Below are positions 33,577 to 42,411 of a stretch of DNA of 64,000 nt, in pieces. The translations under genes were made by a program, and so were the position numbers. The notes under the pieces were generated by a model that saw nothing but the letters and a program-made list of their open reading frames with translations, ran no database searches and had not been told where the DNA came from. Every line of letters starts with the position of its first letter. Within the stretch, counting starts at the first letter, position 1. This DNA comes from Winogradskyella bathintestinalis. Its GTDB lineage: Bacteria; Bacteroidota; Bacteroidia; Flavobacteriales; Flavobacteriaceae. The stretch spans positions 992,001 through 1,056,000 of the forward strand of contig NZ_JASDDK010000001.1 in NCBI RefSeq assembly GCF_030407435.1, given 5' to 3'.

Positions 33577-35880
33577 TTACTGGTCCTTTTCATTAGAAAT
33601 AGTTGCTGGTTCAATGGAGCTATCGTGAGCTCCAAAGTATTCTTCGAGAAGATTCATCGTAGCGTTTAAAAGATCTTTAGTTTCTAACAATAAACTAAAG
33701 TACAACGTGGTGTTCTTTGGACTTGATTCCTCAGTACGTGTGCGCTCCACTTGTTTTTGAATTTTGTCTTTTACCAAATCGTAAACTTCAGATTTCTCAG
33801 CTAATACCGCTCCTATTTGTTCAAACGATCGCGACATAAACGCCGTTCTAGTCTCGGTGAATAAAGCTTCCATACGTGCGTCTAATTCCTTCAACTCTTT
33901 AATCTGGCTGAACTTTAATTTTTTGTGATTATTATGAACGTGTTTATGGCTAACCTTAGAAATATATTCTAAAGATTGTGTCATATCTTGTAAATAACCT
34001 AAGATATTAATGTAGAAATTACTAGCTCCAACACTAGATTCGTCTAAGTTTTTAATAAAATAGAAGATATTAGAACGTAAATCTTCAACTTCATTAGATA
34101 GCTTATTAATTTGTTTCTTATTCTTTTTAAGCATAGCATGATCTTGCTTGGCTAGACCATTTACTGCATTAGTATAAATTTTATTACCACGTTTAACAAC
34201 GTTAGCAATATTGCCTGCACTTTCAAAAATAACTCCTTGTATAGAACTACTTTCTGCTTTAGTTAAACTGTCCTCTGCTTTTACTTCTTTGGTTTTTTTA
34301 TTGTGCGCAATGGAACTTCTTATTAATAACGCAAAAGACGAAATTAAAAGAATAGGGAACATAATTTTCAAATTCAAGTTTAATAAATAAGCTACTAAGG
34401 CAGCGGCTGTGAATGCGCTAATTGCTGTAAAAAACCATCCTCCAATAACATTAATTACTCCGGCAACTCTATATACAGCGCTTTCAGCACCCCAAGCTCT
34501 ATCTGCTAAAGAAGTACCCATGGCCACCATAAATGTTACATAGGTTGTAGATAATGGTAATTTATAAGAGGTTGCTATAGAAATTAATACAGCAGCAACC
34601 ATAAGGTTGACGGCAGCTCTAACTAAATCGAATGCTGGTAAATCGTATTTTTTGTCTTTTGGCAAATTAATAACAGGTGTTTCAAATTGTTTATCAATTT
34701 TAGTTTGCCATGATTGTGGTAAGATATAAGCAGACATTTGAGACATTGCTATCGCCGACCTTACAAAGCCACGAGATAAAAAGTTAGGTTGAAAACGTTC
34801 TTTAGTTTCTCCTTGGCTCGCTAAATCTAACGATGTTTTTACAACAGCTTTCGCTTTGGTAGAAAACCACAATGTTAACACCATTACCATACCCGCACCT
34901 AGCAATAGCCAATTGTTCGTCGATACTTTTGCTGCAAGCGAAGTCATTGGGAAATCACTAGCAGGAATTCCAGACGCGGTCCATTCTGTAAATGCATTAT
35001 AGGCCGCCATTGGTACACCAATGAAATTAACCAAGTCATTTCCTGCAAATGCTAGTGCCAGAGCAAACGTTCCGATAAGAATAATAAATTTATATATGTT
35101 AACCTTAGCTAAGGTAACTAGTCCATAAGCCAAGAGAGACCAAAAAGCAAAACTTACAAAAACAATAGAAAACACTTGGTTCTCTAAAAATTGGTTCATG
35201 GTTACTCCACCTAAAATATCATAATTTTCTTTGGCGTAAGACGTGCCCTTTAATCCTTTCATAAAAATGAAATAGGTAATTGCTGTAAGTGCCATACCTC
35301 CAAAAACCGCACCAACCCAAGCGGCTTTTTTTTCAAAATTATAAGATAATAGTAACCTTGAAAACCATTGAACTACTGCTCCAATGGAAAAGGCTACGAC
35401 GACCGATAGTAGTATTCCTAGAATAATTTCTGTGGCCTTAGACGTATTAATGTAATTAACAGCATCCATAAAACTACCATTATCATGAGCAATTTTAATT
35501 AAAGCCATGGCAACAGAGGCACCAAGTAACTCAAATACAATAGAAACTGTAGTAGAAGTAGGCAGTCCTATAGTGTTAAAAAAGTCTAACAATAGTATAT
35601 CTGTAATCATGACTGCCATAAAAATAATCATGATTTCGTTGAACATAAACTCCCCAGGGTTAAAGATGCCTTTACGAGCAACTTCCATCATTCCGCTTGA
35701 AAATACCGCACCGACAGCCACACCAACACTGGCAACGATCATAATGGTTTTAAAGGAAATTGCCTTAGATCCAATAGCTGAGTTTAAAAAGTTTACTGCA
35801 TCATTGCTTACACCTACAACCAAATCAGCAATTGCTAATATGGCTAGGGCAATAATCATATATAAGTAAATATTATCCAT
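33577..35880 (-). CDS. PiT-family phosphate transporter with C-terminal PhoU-like region
   Basis: This 767-residue protein is a duplicated PiT permease. The two family signatures are VVGVSNDAVNFLNSAIGSKA near residue 22 and AFAGNDLVNFIGVPMAAYNA in the middle, with about ten or more membrane helices up to about residue 520. The C-terminal 220 residues form a helical cytosolic domain (KRGNKIYTNAVNGLAKQDHAMLKKNKKQINKL ... EYISKVSHKHVHNNHKKL) resembling PhoU-type regulators, a fusion common in Bacteroidetes PiT proteins. It should import phosphate driven by ions. It follows the porin gene by 74 bp on the same strand, suggesting an outer-plus-inner membrane phosphate uptake unit. Confidence 0.92.
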   Translation of the reverse strand: MDNIYLYMIIALAILAIADLVVGVSNDAVNFLNSAIGSKAISFKTIMIVASVGVAVGAVFSSGMMEVARKGIFNPGEFMFNEIMIIFMAVMITDILLLDFFNTIGLPTSTTVSIVFELLGASVAMALIKIAHDNGSFMDAVNYINTSKATEIILGILLSVVVAFSIGAVVQWFSRLLLSYNFEKKAAWVGAVFGGMALTAITYFIFMKGLKGTSYAKENYDILGGVTMNQFLENQVFSIVFVSFAFWSLLAYGLVTLAKVNIYKFIILIGTFALALAFAGNDLVNFIGVPMAAYNAFTEWTASGIPASDFPMTSLAAKVSTNNWLLLGAGMVMVLTLWFSTKAKAVVKTSLDLASQGETKERFQPNFLSRGFVRSAIAMSQMSAYILPQSWQTKIDKQFETPVINLPKDKKYDLPAFDLVRAAVNLMVAAVLISIATSYKLPLSTTYVTFMVAMGTSLADRAWGAESAVYRVAGVINVIGGWFFTAISAFTAAALVAYLLNLNLKIMFPILLISSFALLIRSSIAHNKKTKEVKAEDSLTKAESSSIQGVIFESAGNIANVVKRGNKIYTNAVNGLAKQDHAMLKKNKKQINKLSNEVEDLRSNIFYFIKNLDESSVGASNFYINILGYLQDMTQSLEYISKVSHKHVHNNHKKLKFSQIKELKELDARMEALFTETRTAFMSRSFEQIGAVLAEKSEVYDLVKDKIQKQVERTRTEESSPKNTTLYFSLLLETKDLLNATMNLLEEYFGAHDSSIEPATISNEKDQ

Positions 35881-35954
35881 AATTTATTAATCAAAAATGT
35901 TTGCAAATATCTTTATACAATCTAAGTACAACGTTACCTAATTGTTATATTTTT

Positions 35955-37160
35955 TTAAAAATGAATGTCAAATCCTAATCTAAATCTAATACTATCGTTA
36001 TTACCATCTAAAGTTGTATAACTAAGGTCTGACTGCACTTTTAATTTATGACCGACAATATATTTCGAAGCTCCTAAGGTATACTCCGTAGTTGGTAATA
36101 CTTGTGTAATTTTCTCATAATCTACAGTAGTAAAACGAGCTGCGATTTCGTAATTATTTTTAAATACATAACCCGTTTGAAGGTTTATAGCATCTCCGGT
36201 TAGTACGATATTACCAGTTGGAGTTACACCATCTGCTTCAATTGCTATTTCGTTTCCAGCAGAGCGATTGGCGTATTCGCCCATAAAAGAGAAACCTTTA
36301 TATTTAAACATGGCATCTAAGAAAATTGTAGTTTGATCCGTTTCGTAGAGTGTTCCGTTATTTCTAATCATATAAGCGCCATTGAAGCCTCTTTCTCTAA
36401 CGGCATTTTGATTATAGTTATAAGTAAAACCAATCATTAATTTTGGCGTAGTTTCACGATTCAAATCTGATTGACTGTATTCACCTTTAGACAGAAATTC
36501 ACCAAAAGGAAAAAGTTCTAAACGGCCTGTATATTGAAGCCCCCCTTCATTACCTTCAGTAACATTACGACCTTCACCTTGAGAAACTGCCAGTTTCTCA
36601 CGGGTAAAGAAATTACCACCAAACTTGGTTTTGTGATATAATTGCAAACCCAAATCGCGATCAATATTATAATCACGGTTCAGTATAGAACGATCAATAA
36701 ATTGAAGGTTTCCAGAAGATACGACCCGATCAATATTTCCAGGTAACTTGGCCTGGCCAGCCCATAATACCCAATTTTCATGGAAATTCCACATAACAAC
36801 TGCATCCAATATATAGCGTGGTGTATTTCTATTAAATTCGTTAGCGCCAGAAAGATCCCTATTGGACAGTCCGAGTTCTAATTTATATGCTAATTTAGGA
36901 CTATACGCAAAACCTTCAAATTTTAAACGTGCTCTACGTACATTAAAATTATGGTCGGGACTTCCGTATTGATTACCATCATAATTCCATAAAGAATTAG
37001 ATCGTACTTGAAAACGCGGAGCAAATTTTATACTAAACGAACTGTCTTTTGCTACAAAATTAATTAGACCCTTACCAAAAGATGTATCGCTAATTTCTTG
37101 TGCTTTTGAAGAAAATGTTGCACATAAAAAAATTAAAATCGTAAAGATTTTAGTATTCAT
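35955..37160 (-). CDS. Phosphate-selective porin (OprO/OprP family)
   Basis: This 401-residue outer-membrane protein has a signal peptide ending SSKAQE. The mature part has many amphipathic strands, with FAPRFQVRSNSLWNYDG, NVRRARLKFEGFAYSPKLAYKLELGLSN, YILDAVVMWNF and WAGQAKLPGN. The last of these is a hallmark of the Porin_O_P family. The chain ends with a strand RFRLGFDIHF. Location just upstream of a PiT carrier supports phosphate as substrate. Its promoter region (-10-like TTCTTTG at 37190-37196 on the minus strand) has AACAT repeats spaced 11 bp apart, which resemble a PhoB-type box. Confidence 0.88.
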   Translation of the reverse strand: MNTKIFTILIFLCATFSSKAQEISDTSFGKGLINFVAKDSSFSIKFAPRFQVRSNSLWNYDGNQYGSPDHNFNVRRARLKFEGFAYSPKLAYKLELGLSNRDLSGANEFNRNTPRYILDAVVMWNFHENWVLWAGQAKLPGNIDRVVSSGNLQFIDRSILNRDYNIDRDLGLQLYHKTKFGGNFFTREKLAVSQGEGRNVTEGNEGGLQYTGRLELFPFGEFLSKGEYSQSDLNRETTPKLMIGFTYNYNQNAVRERGFNGAYMIRNNGTLYETDQTTIFLDAMFKYKGFSFMGEYANRSAGNEIAIEADGVTPTGNIVLTGDAINLQTGYVFKNNYEIAARFTTVDYEKITQVLPTTEYTLGASKYIVGHKLKVQSDLSYTTLDGNNDSIRFRLGFDIHF

Positions 37161-37189
37161 TTAATTTATTTATTAGTTTTTGTCGGGTA

Positions 37190-37221
37190 CAAAGAACTAA
37201 CTTTTATGTTACGTGAATGTT
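37190..37221 (-). promoter_or_regulatory. Porin promoter with 11-bp-phased AACAT repeats
   Basis: On the minus strand two AACAT units (37221-37217 and 37210-37206) are spaced 11 bp apart, followed 8-9 bp later by a -10-like GTTCTTTG ending at 37190. Plus-strand 37207-37220 (TGTTACGTGAATGT) matches 13 of 14 bases of 37498-37511 at the divergent promoter. This fits an activator box replacing a -35 element, perhaps PhoB. Confidence 0.5.
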
Positions 37222-37254
37222 TCCTAGGTATTAATTTATATCTAAAATCTAAAC

Positions 37255-37282
37255 AAAAAAGGCTGCTTTTAGTAAAGCAGCC
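37255..37282 (-). terminator. Orphan minus-strand terminator upstream of porin promoter
   Basis: On the minus strand GGCTGCTTT, a 4-nt loop, AAAGCAGCC and then TTTTTT form a strong terminator. It lies upstream of the predicted porin start site, so it does not end any recognised gene. It may end a small RNA or insulate the porin promoter. Confidence 0.8.
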
Positions 37283-37471
37283 TCATTAGAAGTCATAATA
37301 ATATAGTCGACAAAAACCAATAGAATTTATGAAATACTAATAATGTCGTTAAAAGACTCTACAAATATGGGTACTTAAAATAATTTAATTGTAATGTAAA
37401 TATTATTTAAATATTAAGATTAATGCTGTGTTTGAAAATTGTAACTTACATTAAAAGAGGTAATTATTGGT

Positions 37472-37530
37472 TTAATGTTAAGTTAATGTTATGTAATTGT
37501 TGCGTGAATGTAAAATAAAAGTTATCTTTG
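37472..37530 (+). promoter_or_regulatory. Promoter with four 11-bp-phased repeats (Pho-box-like)
   Basis: TTAATGTTA at 37472 and again at 37483, TAATTGTTG at 37494 and TGAATGTAA at 37505 are each exactly 11 bp apart. The consensus-like promoter TTG (37500-37502)-N20-TATCTTTG (37523-37530) overlaps the last two units. Spacing to the -10 is 9 bp, as in E. coli PhoB-dependent promoters. The identity of the regulator is inferred only. Confidence 0.6.
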
Positions 37531-37562
37531 GTTAACGATTTTTAATTTAAGAACAAATAGAT

Positions 37563-37919
37563 ATGAAAAAGATAGTAGTAGTAATAGTAATATTATGCGT
37601 GGGCTTTACTTATGCGCAAGATAAGAACCATGTGAAATTAGAGAAGAAAGGTGAGTTAACTGTTGCTACTTATTTTCATGATAATGGTGAAATACAACAA
37701 ACGGGTACATTTGATGTTAATGGTAAATTAGATGGAAAATGGACGAGTTTTGATGTTGAAGGTAATAAATTGGCTGTAGGAAATTATAATGCTGGTAAAA
37801 AAGTGGGTAAATGGTTTTTTTGGGAAGGAGATTCTTTAAAAGAAGTGGATTTTGTTGATTCTAAAATCGTTAGTGTGAACCAATGGGATAATAGAACTAA
37901 AGTTGCAGTTAATAGATAA
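37563..37919 (+). CDS. Small exported MORN/YwqK-like protein
   Basis: This 118-residue protein has a signal peptide ending TYAQDK. The mature part has MORN-like repeats as in the YwqK family: ATYFHDNGEIQQTGTFDVNGKLDGKWTSF, then NYNAGKKVGKWFFWEGDSLKEVDF. Despite the common label 'YwqK antitoxin', no toxin gene is adjacent, so a toxin-antitoxin role is not supported. It has the best promoter in the window, with phased repeats upstream, and its own terminator. It may respond to the same signal as the divergent phosphate porin. Confidence 0.8.
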   Translation: MKKIVVVIVILCVGFTYAQDKNHVKLEKKGELTVATYFHDNGEIQQTGTFDVNGKLDGKWTSFDVEGNKLAVGNYNAGKKVGKWFFWEGDSLKEVDFVDSKIVSVNQWDNRTKVAVNR

Positions 37920-37940
37920 TAAAGATAGATTTATATAAAC

Positions 37941-37976
37941 AAAAAAGGCTTTCTGAATCTCAGAAAGCTTTTTTTG
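37941..37976. terminator. Bidirectional terminator between small protein and TonB receptor genes
   Basis: An A-run, GGCTTTCTG, a 5-nt loop, CAGAAAGC and a run of seven T with one bulged G. It serves the plus-strand gene ending at 37919 and, by its A-run, the minus-strand TonB receptor ending at 37998. Confidence 0.85.
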
Positions 37977-37997
37977 CTTTGAGTACTTATTTGTTTT

Positions 37998-40826
37998 TTA
38001 AAATTTAAAAGAATACCCTAAAGATATCTCTGTACCTGGATCTCTTAAAAAGAAGGTTTGATTGTCTGCTTTATAAGATTCGTATTCACTTAATGTTTCA
38101 CTTCCTAAAATATTAGTGACTTTTAAGTCTATTGCAGAATTTTTATTTTCTCCAAAGGATTTATTAAGCGTAAAATTTAAGCTATTAAAAGGTTGTGTAT
38201 ATACATCTGGAGCTAAACCAATACCCACTACTTCTAACGTTGATCCTTGTATATTATAAAACAAACCTGTTTGTAATCCTAAATTAGAATTGCTGTAATC
38301 TAAACCAACATTAATAAGATAAGGTGCTTGTCCTTGTAAATCTCTGGTATCTTCAACCTTTTCACCATCTCGAGCTGCGCGACTTCTACTATCAAATTCT
38401 TCAAAGCCCATAGTTAATTCAGATTTAATCAAAGAAACATTAGCATTCACTTTTAGGTTGTTTAATCCTTCAGAGATAAAACCTAAACGTTGTCTTGCTT
38501 CAAATTCTAATCCATAAACTATAGCATCACCGAGGTTTCCTACAGTTAATTGAGACGGCGCCGACCTATAGAAGGCTTGCTCAATTGGATCAGTAAAATC
38601 TTTATAGAATCCACTAACGGCAAACATTTGTCCGTTGTCTCCAAAACGCTCATATCTTAAATCGAAATTATTGACATATGTTGGCACTATATTAATATCT
38701 CCAATAAATAATCGATTTGTAATAGGATCATATATTTGTGATACAGAAGCTTCTTTAAATGATGGTCTAGCTGTGGTACGAGAGTATGAAGACCTTAAGT
38801 TAGATTCGTCGTTTAGAGCATAAATTAAATTTGCAGATGGAAAGACATCAAATTCATCTAAAATTAAATCTCTATTGAATAATGTAGTTAAGTCTTCTGC
38901 ACCAGAATAGTAAGATTTAAAAGATTCCGATCTAATGCCTAAAACAGTTTTTAAATTTTCAGTAACATTAAATTCGGCAGAAAAATAAGAAGCGGCTATG
39001 TGTTGTTCTCCTTCATATGCATCTATAGGATTGAATAAATCAACAGAGATTAAATACGTGCCATTATCTGTAGACGGATTCCATATATTATTTGAATTCA
39101 ATAACTGATCTACATCTCCACTTGCCATAAAGGAGTCGTCTCCTTGAATAAAAAATGTATAGTCATCAACACTAAAATCTCTAAATTTGTAGGTGTAAGC
39201 ACCACCTAACTTAAGTTTTGCCGGACTTCCAAAAAGTTCTACTGTTTTATCTAAATCTAGTTTGCCAGACCAATTTTCTTCGATTAAATTTCTCCATAAT
39301 TGAATAGGAAAAGTGGCTGCAGATGGACTAACAAAAGAATTACCATTATCAGCTTGCTGCAATGGAGTAATTCGATGGTCTTTATCCATTACTTTAGAAA
39401 ATGTAGGGGCTAACTTCCATTCTAAATTTATAGCATTGTCATCACTACTTAAACGATGTTTACCAGAAACTAATAAATTGCTAATAGAACGCTCGGTGTA
39501 TGTAATAGCGTTTTTTGTTAGCGGCTCAAAGCCACCGCCCACACCATCCTGTGATATATTCTGATTGAAGAAACCAGCTGTAGATTCACCATTTTGTATG
39601 TGTAATAAATTTACTTTAAATTTAGATAAACCTGTTTTATAGGTCAATCCGAGCATACCATTAAGAATAACATTATTTATGCCTTCAGACCCTTTAGAGT
39701 CAAAAATTGAATTTAATTCAGTATTTGATGAGTCAGAAAAATTCTTTAAATAAGCTCCATCTTCTCTGTCCTTGTAAAATGTTGTTTCATTTTTATAAGA
39801 AAACGAAGCTTGATAGCCTAATTTGTCATCACCAATGTCATACTGATTACCTAGTGTAAAACCAAAATCGTAATTCATGCCACTAGTTTCTTGCTTTGCT
39901 CTAAGTTCTTTTGAAAATCTATCGGTCAAAGTGGTTAGCAATAGTTTATTTTCGAATGTTCCTGGAATTTTTTGGTATCTGTTAATCGGCAAATCTCTAG
40001 TGCCATCATCAAAACCAAAGAAATCGGTATCACTTCCTGTAGAGGTTAAATACTTATTATTAAAATGCATATCAGGATTGTAGCCCATTCCTATAGTCAA
40101 AGTATATTCGGCTTTGGTCGGAAAATCTTTTGTTACAATATTTACAATACCACCCGTAAAATCGGCAGGATATTCTGCAGAAGCAGATTTTAAAACAATA
40201 ACATTATCTAAAATATTAGTTGGAAATAAATCCATTTGAATTGTGTTTCTATCTGGGTCCAAACCAGGTATATCTACACCATTTAATATAGATTTTGTAT
40301 ACCTATCACCTAAGCCACGAACATAAACGTATTTTCCACCTTGTATAGAAACCCCTGGTACACTTTTTACAGCACTAGCAACATTACTCGCACCCGAACT
40401 TTTTATGGCTTGGGCAGATAAACCGTCTAAAACTACTACTGATTTTTTTTGAAGATTTAATACTGAGTTCTCCGTATTTCGTTGGGTCGAAGTTTTTATA
40501 ACTACAGTATCTAATGAATTTGTTTCTAATACAATATCTAAAATTGTTGGCTCATTAGATTTTATAACTACACCTGTAATTTCTTGAGTAACATAACCAA
40601 CAAAAGAAAAGGCTAAAGTATAAGTCCCTTCTTCTAACTCTAATTCGTATTTACCATCAAAATCGGCACTTACTCCTATCGTTGTTCCTTTTACAATGAT
40701 ATTACAAAAAGCCATAGGTTCGTTAAACTCGCCGTCTAAAACTGTACCGGTAACTTTTCCTTGAGAGAATGCTAAACAGGAAATTAAAATAAAGACAAAA
40801 GTTAAAACGTTTTGTATATTTTTCAT
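37998..40826 (-). CDS. TonB-dependent outer-membrane receptor (carboxypeptidase-regulatory-like domain)
   Basis: The start is taken at the ATG of 40826 (942 residues) because it begins the signal peptide MKNIQNVLTFVFILISCLAFSQ. An ATG seven codons upstream would add a poor leader. After the signal peptide comes a CarboxypepD_reg-like domain (about 22-105, GTVLDGEFNEPMAFCNIIVKG), then the plug (about 130-235, VLDGLSAQAIKSSGASNVASAVKSVPGVSI, YVRGLGDRYTKSILNGVDIPG) and the beta barrel ending LGYSFKF. The VRGLGDRY motif is typical of this receptor subgroup. It lies 67 bp downstream of a beta-helix lipoprotein gene on the same strand. The ligand is unknown. Confidence 0.9.
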   Translation of the reverse strand: MKNIQNVLTFVFILISCLAFSQGKVTGTVLDGEFNEPMAFCNIIVKGTTIGVSADFDGKYELELEEGTYTLAFSFVGYVTQEITGVVIKSNEPTILDIVLETNSLDTVVIKTSTQRNTENSVLNLQKKSVVVLDGLSAQAIKSSGASNVASAVKSVPGVSIQGGKYVYVRGLGDRYTKSILNGVDIPGLDPDRNTIQMDLFPTNILDNVIVLKSASAEYPADFTGGIVNIVTKDFPTKAEYTLTIGMGYNPDMHFNNKYLTSTGSDTDFFGFDDGTRDLPINRYQKIPGTFENKLLLTTLTDRFSKELRAKQETSGMNYDFGFTLGNQYDIGDDKLGYQASFSYKNETTFYKDREDGAYLKNFSDSSNTELNSIFDSKGSEGINNVILNGMLGLTYKTGLSKFKVNLLHIQNGESTAGFFNQNISQDGVGGGFEPLTKNAITYTERSISNLLVSGKHRLSSDDNAINLEWKLAPTFSKVMDKDHRITPLQQADNGNSFVSPSAATFPIQLWRNLIEENWSGKLDLDKTVELFGSPAKLKLGGAYTYKFRDFSVDDYTFFIQGDDSFMASGDVDQLLNSNNIWNPSTDNGTYLISVDLFNPIDAYEGEQHIAASYFSAEFNVTENLKTVLGIRSESFKSYYSGAEDLTTLFNRDLILDEFDVFPSANLIYALNDESNLRSSYSRTTARPSFKEASVSQIYDPITNRLFIGDINIVPTYVNNFDLRYERFGDNGQMFAVSGFYKDFTDPIEQAFYRSAPSQLTVGNLGDAIVYGLEFEARQRLGFISEGLNNLKVNANVSLIKSELTMGFEEFDSRSRAARDGEKVEDTRDLQGQAPYLINVGLDYSNSNLGLQTGLFYNIQGSTLEVVGIGLAPDVYTQPFNSLNFTLNKSFGENKNSAIDLKVTNILGSETLSEYESYKADNQTFFLRDPGTEISLGYSFKF

Positions 40827-40892
40827 ATTAAAATTTGAATAACCCATCGCTCACATTGTAGACGATGGGTTTGAATATTAAAAGTGTTGTTT

Positions 40893-42164
40893 TTAGAAAC
40901 CTAATCCACCAGCTGTATTAGCATATGTCCAGCTTAAGTTAGAGGTTGTAGCTCCAACAGTTTGAGTACCTTGAGTAACCGCGGTAGCAGTAGAACCAAA
41001 ATCAGTAACTGATACTGTTTCAGCTTTATTTACAAAAATATCTGTTACGTTAGCGACTCCAGATGGTAAAACAATTTGCCATGTGCCGAACGTTATTAAA
41101 TCATTATTGTAGTTTGAAGCAACCCCGTCGTTATCGAGTTCTACATCAGCAGAATCTTTAAAACCGTAAGCATAAATGTTACTTGTAGTACCCATTGCAT
41201 TACTTCTAAAATCAGCATACTCACCATTTTCGGTCACGGAATTACCAATTATAGTGGCGTTTTGTAAGGTAAACGAACCGGTAGCAGTCCCTTCTGGGCC
41301 ATCAATTTCAAAGGCATGATCAGAAAAATCACCTAGTACTACAACAGCATTATCTATAGTACCAGAGTAGGCTTGGTCAATATCTAAAGCATCATCTCCT
41401 TGTGCCCAAACTAATAAGTTGGTGGCATCAACTGTACCTCCAAAGAATTCTACGCCATCATCAACGTTTGCCACAACTTCTATATTATTGATTACTGTAC
41501 CATTACCAACTCCACCAAGTGTTAAACCGTTAATCTCATTCCCTTCACCAATTAGAGCTCCACCATGTCTAATAGAGATATATTGTAAAACGCCTGAGTT
41601 ATCAGCAGCATCTGTACCGCCATAAAGTCCAAAAGTATCATCAGCCGGAATACCTTCAATTTGTGCTTCAGTAATATCTCCTGAAAAAGAACATGGAGCA
41701 TAGCCTAAAACAATTACACCTCCCCAAAGACCTCTATTATTTTCATCTAAATTAGTGCCTGCAGTTTCTCCACAAGTAATATTGTCGCTAGTTGATGTAA
41801 AAATAATTGGTTGTTCAGGAGTTCCTTGCGCGTTTAGTGTCGCACCTCTTGCTACAATTAGTGCAGAGGCTAAAGAACCTGTTCCCGCTGAACCTTTAAT
41901 AATTGTACCAGGATTTATCGTTAATGTAATACCATCTTCCACCACTACTTTTTGATTTAACTGATAAATATTATCGGCAGTCCATGTGGTGCTTTCTGTA
42001 ATTGCACCAGTAACAGCTATAATTGGGCAGGTCGATTCTGTGCCTCCGCCTTCATTAACGTAAATTGTAGTTTCCTCTATTATAATAGGAGTGTCATCAT
42101 CCTTAAAGCAACCAGTGAATACCAGAGACGAAGCTATTAACGCGATTAAAAGTAATTTTTTCAT
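40893..42164 (-). CDS. Beta-helix-like lipoprotein paired with TonB receptor
   Basis: This 423-residue protein has a lipoprotein signal peptide (lipobox FTGC, C19) and an acidic linker KDDDTP. A long repetitive region follows, with GTIIKGSAGTGSLASALIVARGATLNAQGTPEQPIIFTS, LRG/LWGGVIVLG, LQYISIRHGGALIGEGNEINGLTLGGVGNGT and VEFFGGTVDATNLLVWAQGDDALDID, consistent with a right-handed parallel beta-helix. Related proteins are sometimes mislabelled 'multidrug transporter', and nothing here supports transport. It is encoded directly before the TonB receptor, so it is probably a surface-exposed partner. Two GTTAG units 11 bp apart (42272-42276, 42283-42287) lie in its upstream region. Confidence 0.78.
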   Translation of the reverse strand: MKKLLLIALIASSLVFTGCFKDDDTPIIIEETTIYVNEGGGTESTCPIIAVTGAITESTTWTADNIYQLNQKVVVEDGITLTINPGTIIKGSAGTGSLASALIVARGATLNAQGTPEQPIIFTSTSDNITCGETAGTNLDENNRGLWGGVIVLGYAPCSFSGDITEAQIEGIPADDTFGLYGGTDAADNSGVLQYISIRHGGALIGEGNEINGLTLGGVGNGTVINNIEVVANVDDGVEFFGGTVDATNLLVWAQGDDALDIDQAYSGTIDNAVVVLGDFSDHAFEIDGPEGTATGSFTLQNATIIGNSVTENGEYADFRSNAMGTTSNIYAYGFKDSADVELDNDGVASNYNNDLITFGTWQIVLPSGVANVTDIFVNKAETVSVTDFGSTATAVTQGTQTVGATTSNLSWTYANTAGGLGF

Positions 42165-42411
42165 GAGTTAAATTTTAATATACAGTTTGATTTTTTTTTA
42201 TGTATGCTGCAAAGAAACTATGATTACCTTGTTTCGAGGTTATATAAAAATTAATGATTTGTAATGAAAAGGTTAGATTAATGTTAGCTAAGCATTACGT
42301 AAATTTATGTTAAGGAAACAATTACATAACATTGAAAATTTTAGTATCTAACTGAGCTTATATAAGTAATTGTATAGCAATTTACATATCTTGCATGCTT
42401 AATTTTAGATT

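Larger units (their letters stand above)
37161..37562. other. 402-bp divergent intergenic region porin / small exported protein
   Basis: It holds two promoters reading outwards (37190-37221 minus, 37472-37530 plus), each with 11-bp-phased repeats, and the orphan terminator at 37255-37282. No open frame is supported. A small RNA reading leftwards between about 37450 and 37255 is possible. Confidence 0.6.

Noticed and set aside
37563..37919. YwqK-like protein as an antitoxin
   Set aside because: It has a signal peptide, and no toxin-like gene is adjacent. Only the MORN-like repeats are supported.
42272..42287. Full Pho box before the lipoprotein/TonB operon
   Set aside because: Only two GTTAG units are phased and they lie about 55 bp from the -10-like box, so the evidence is too weak for a feature call.
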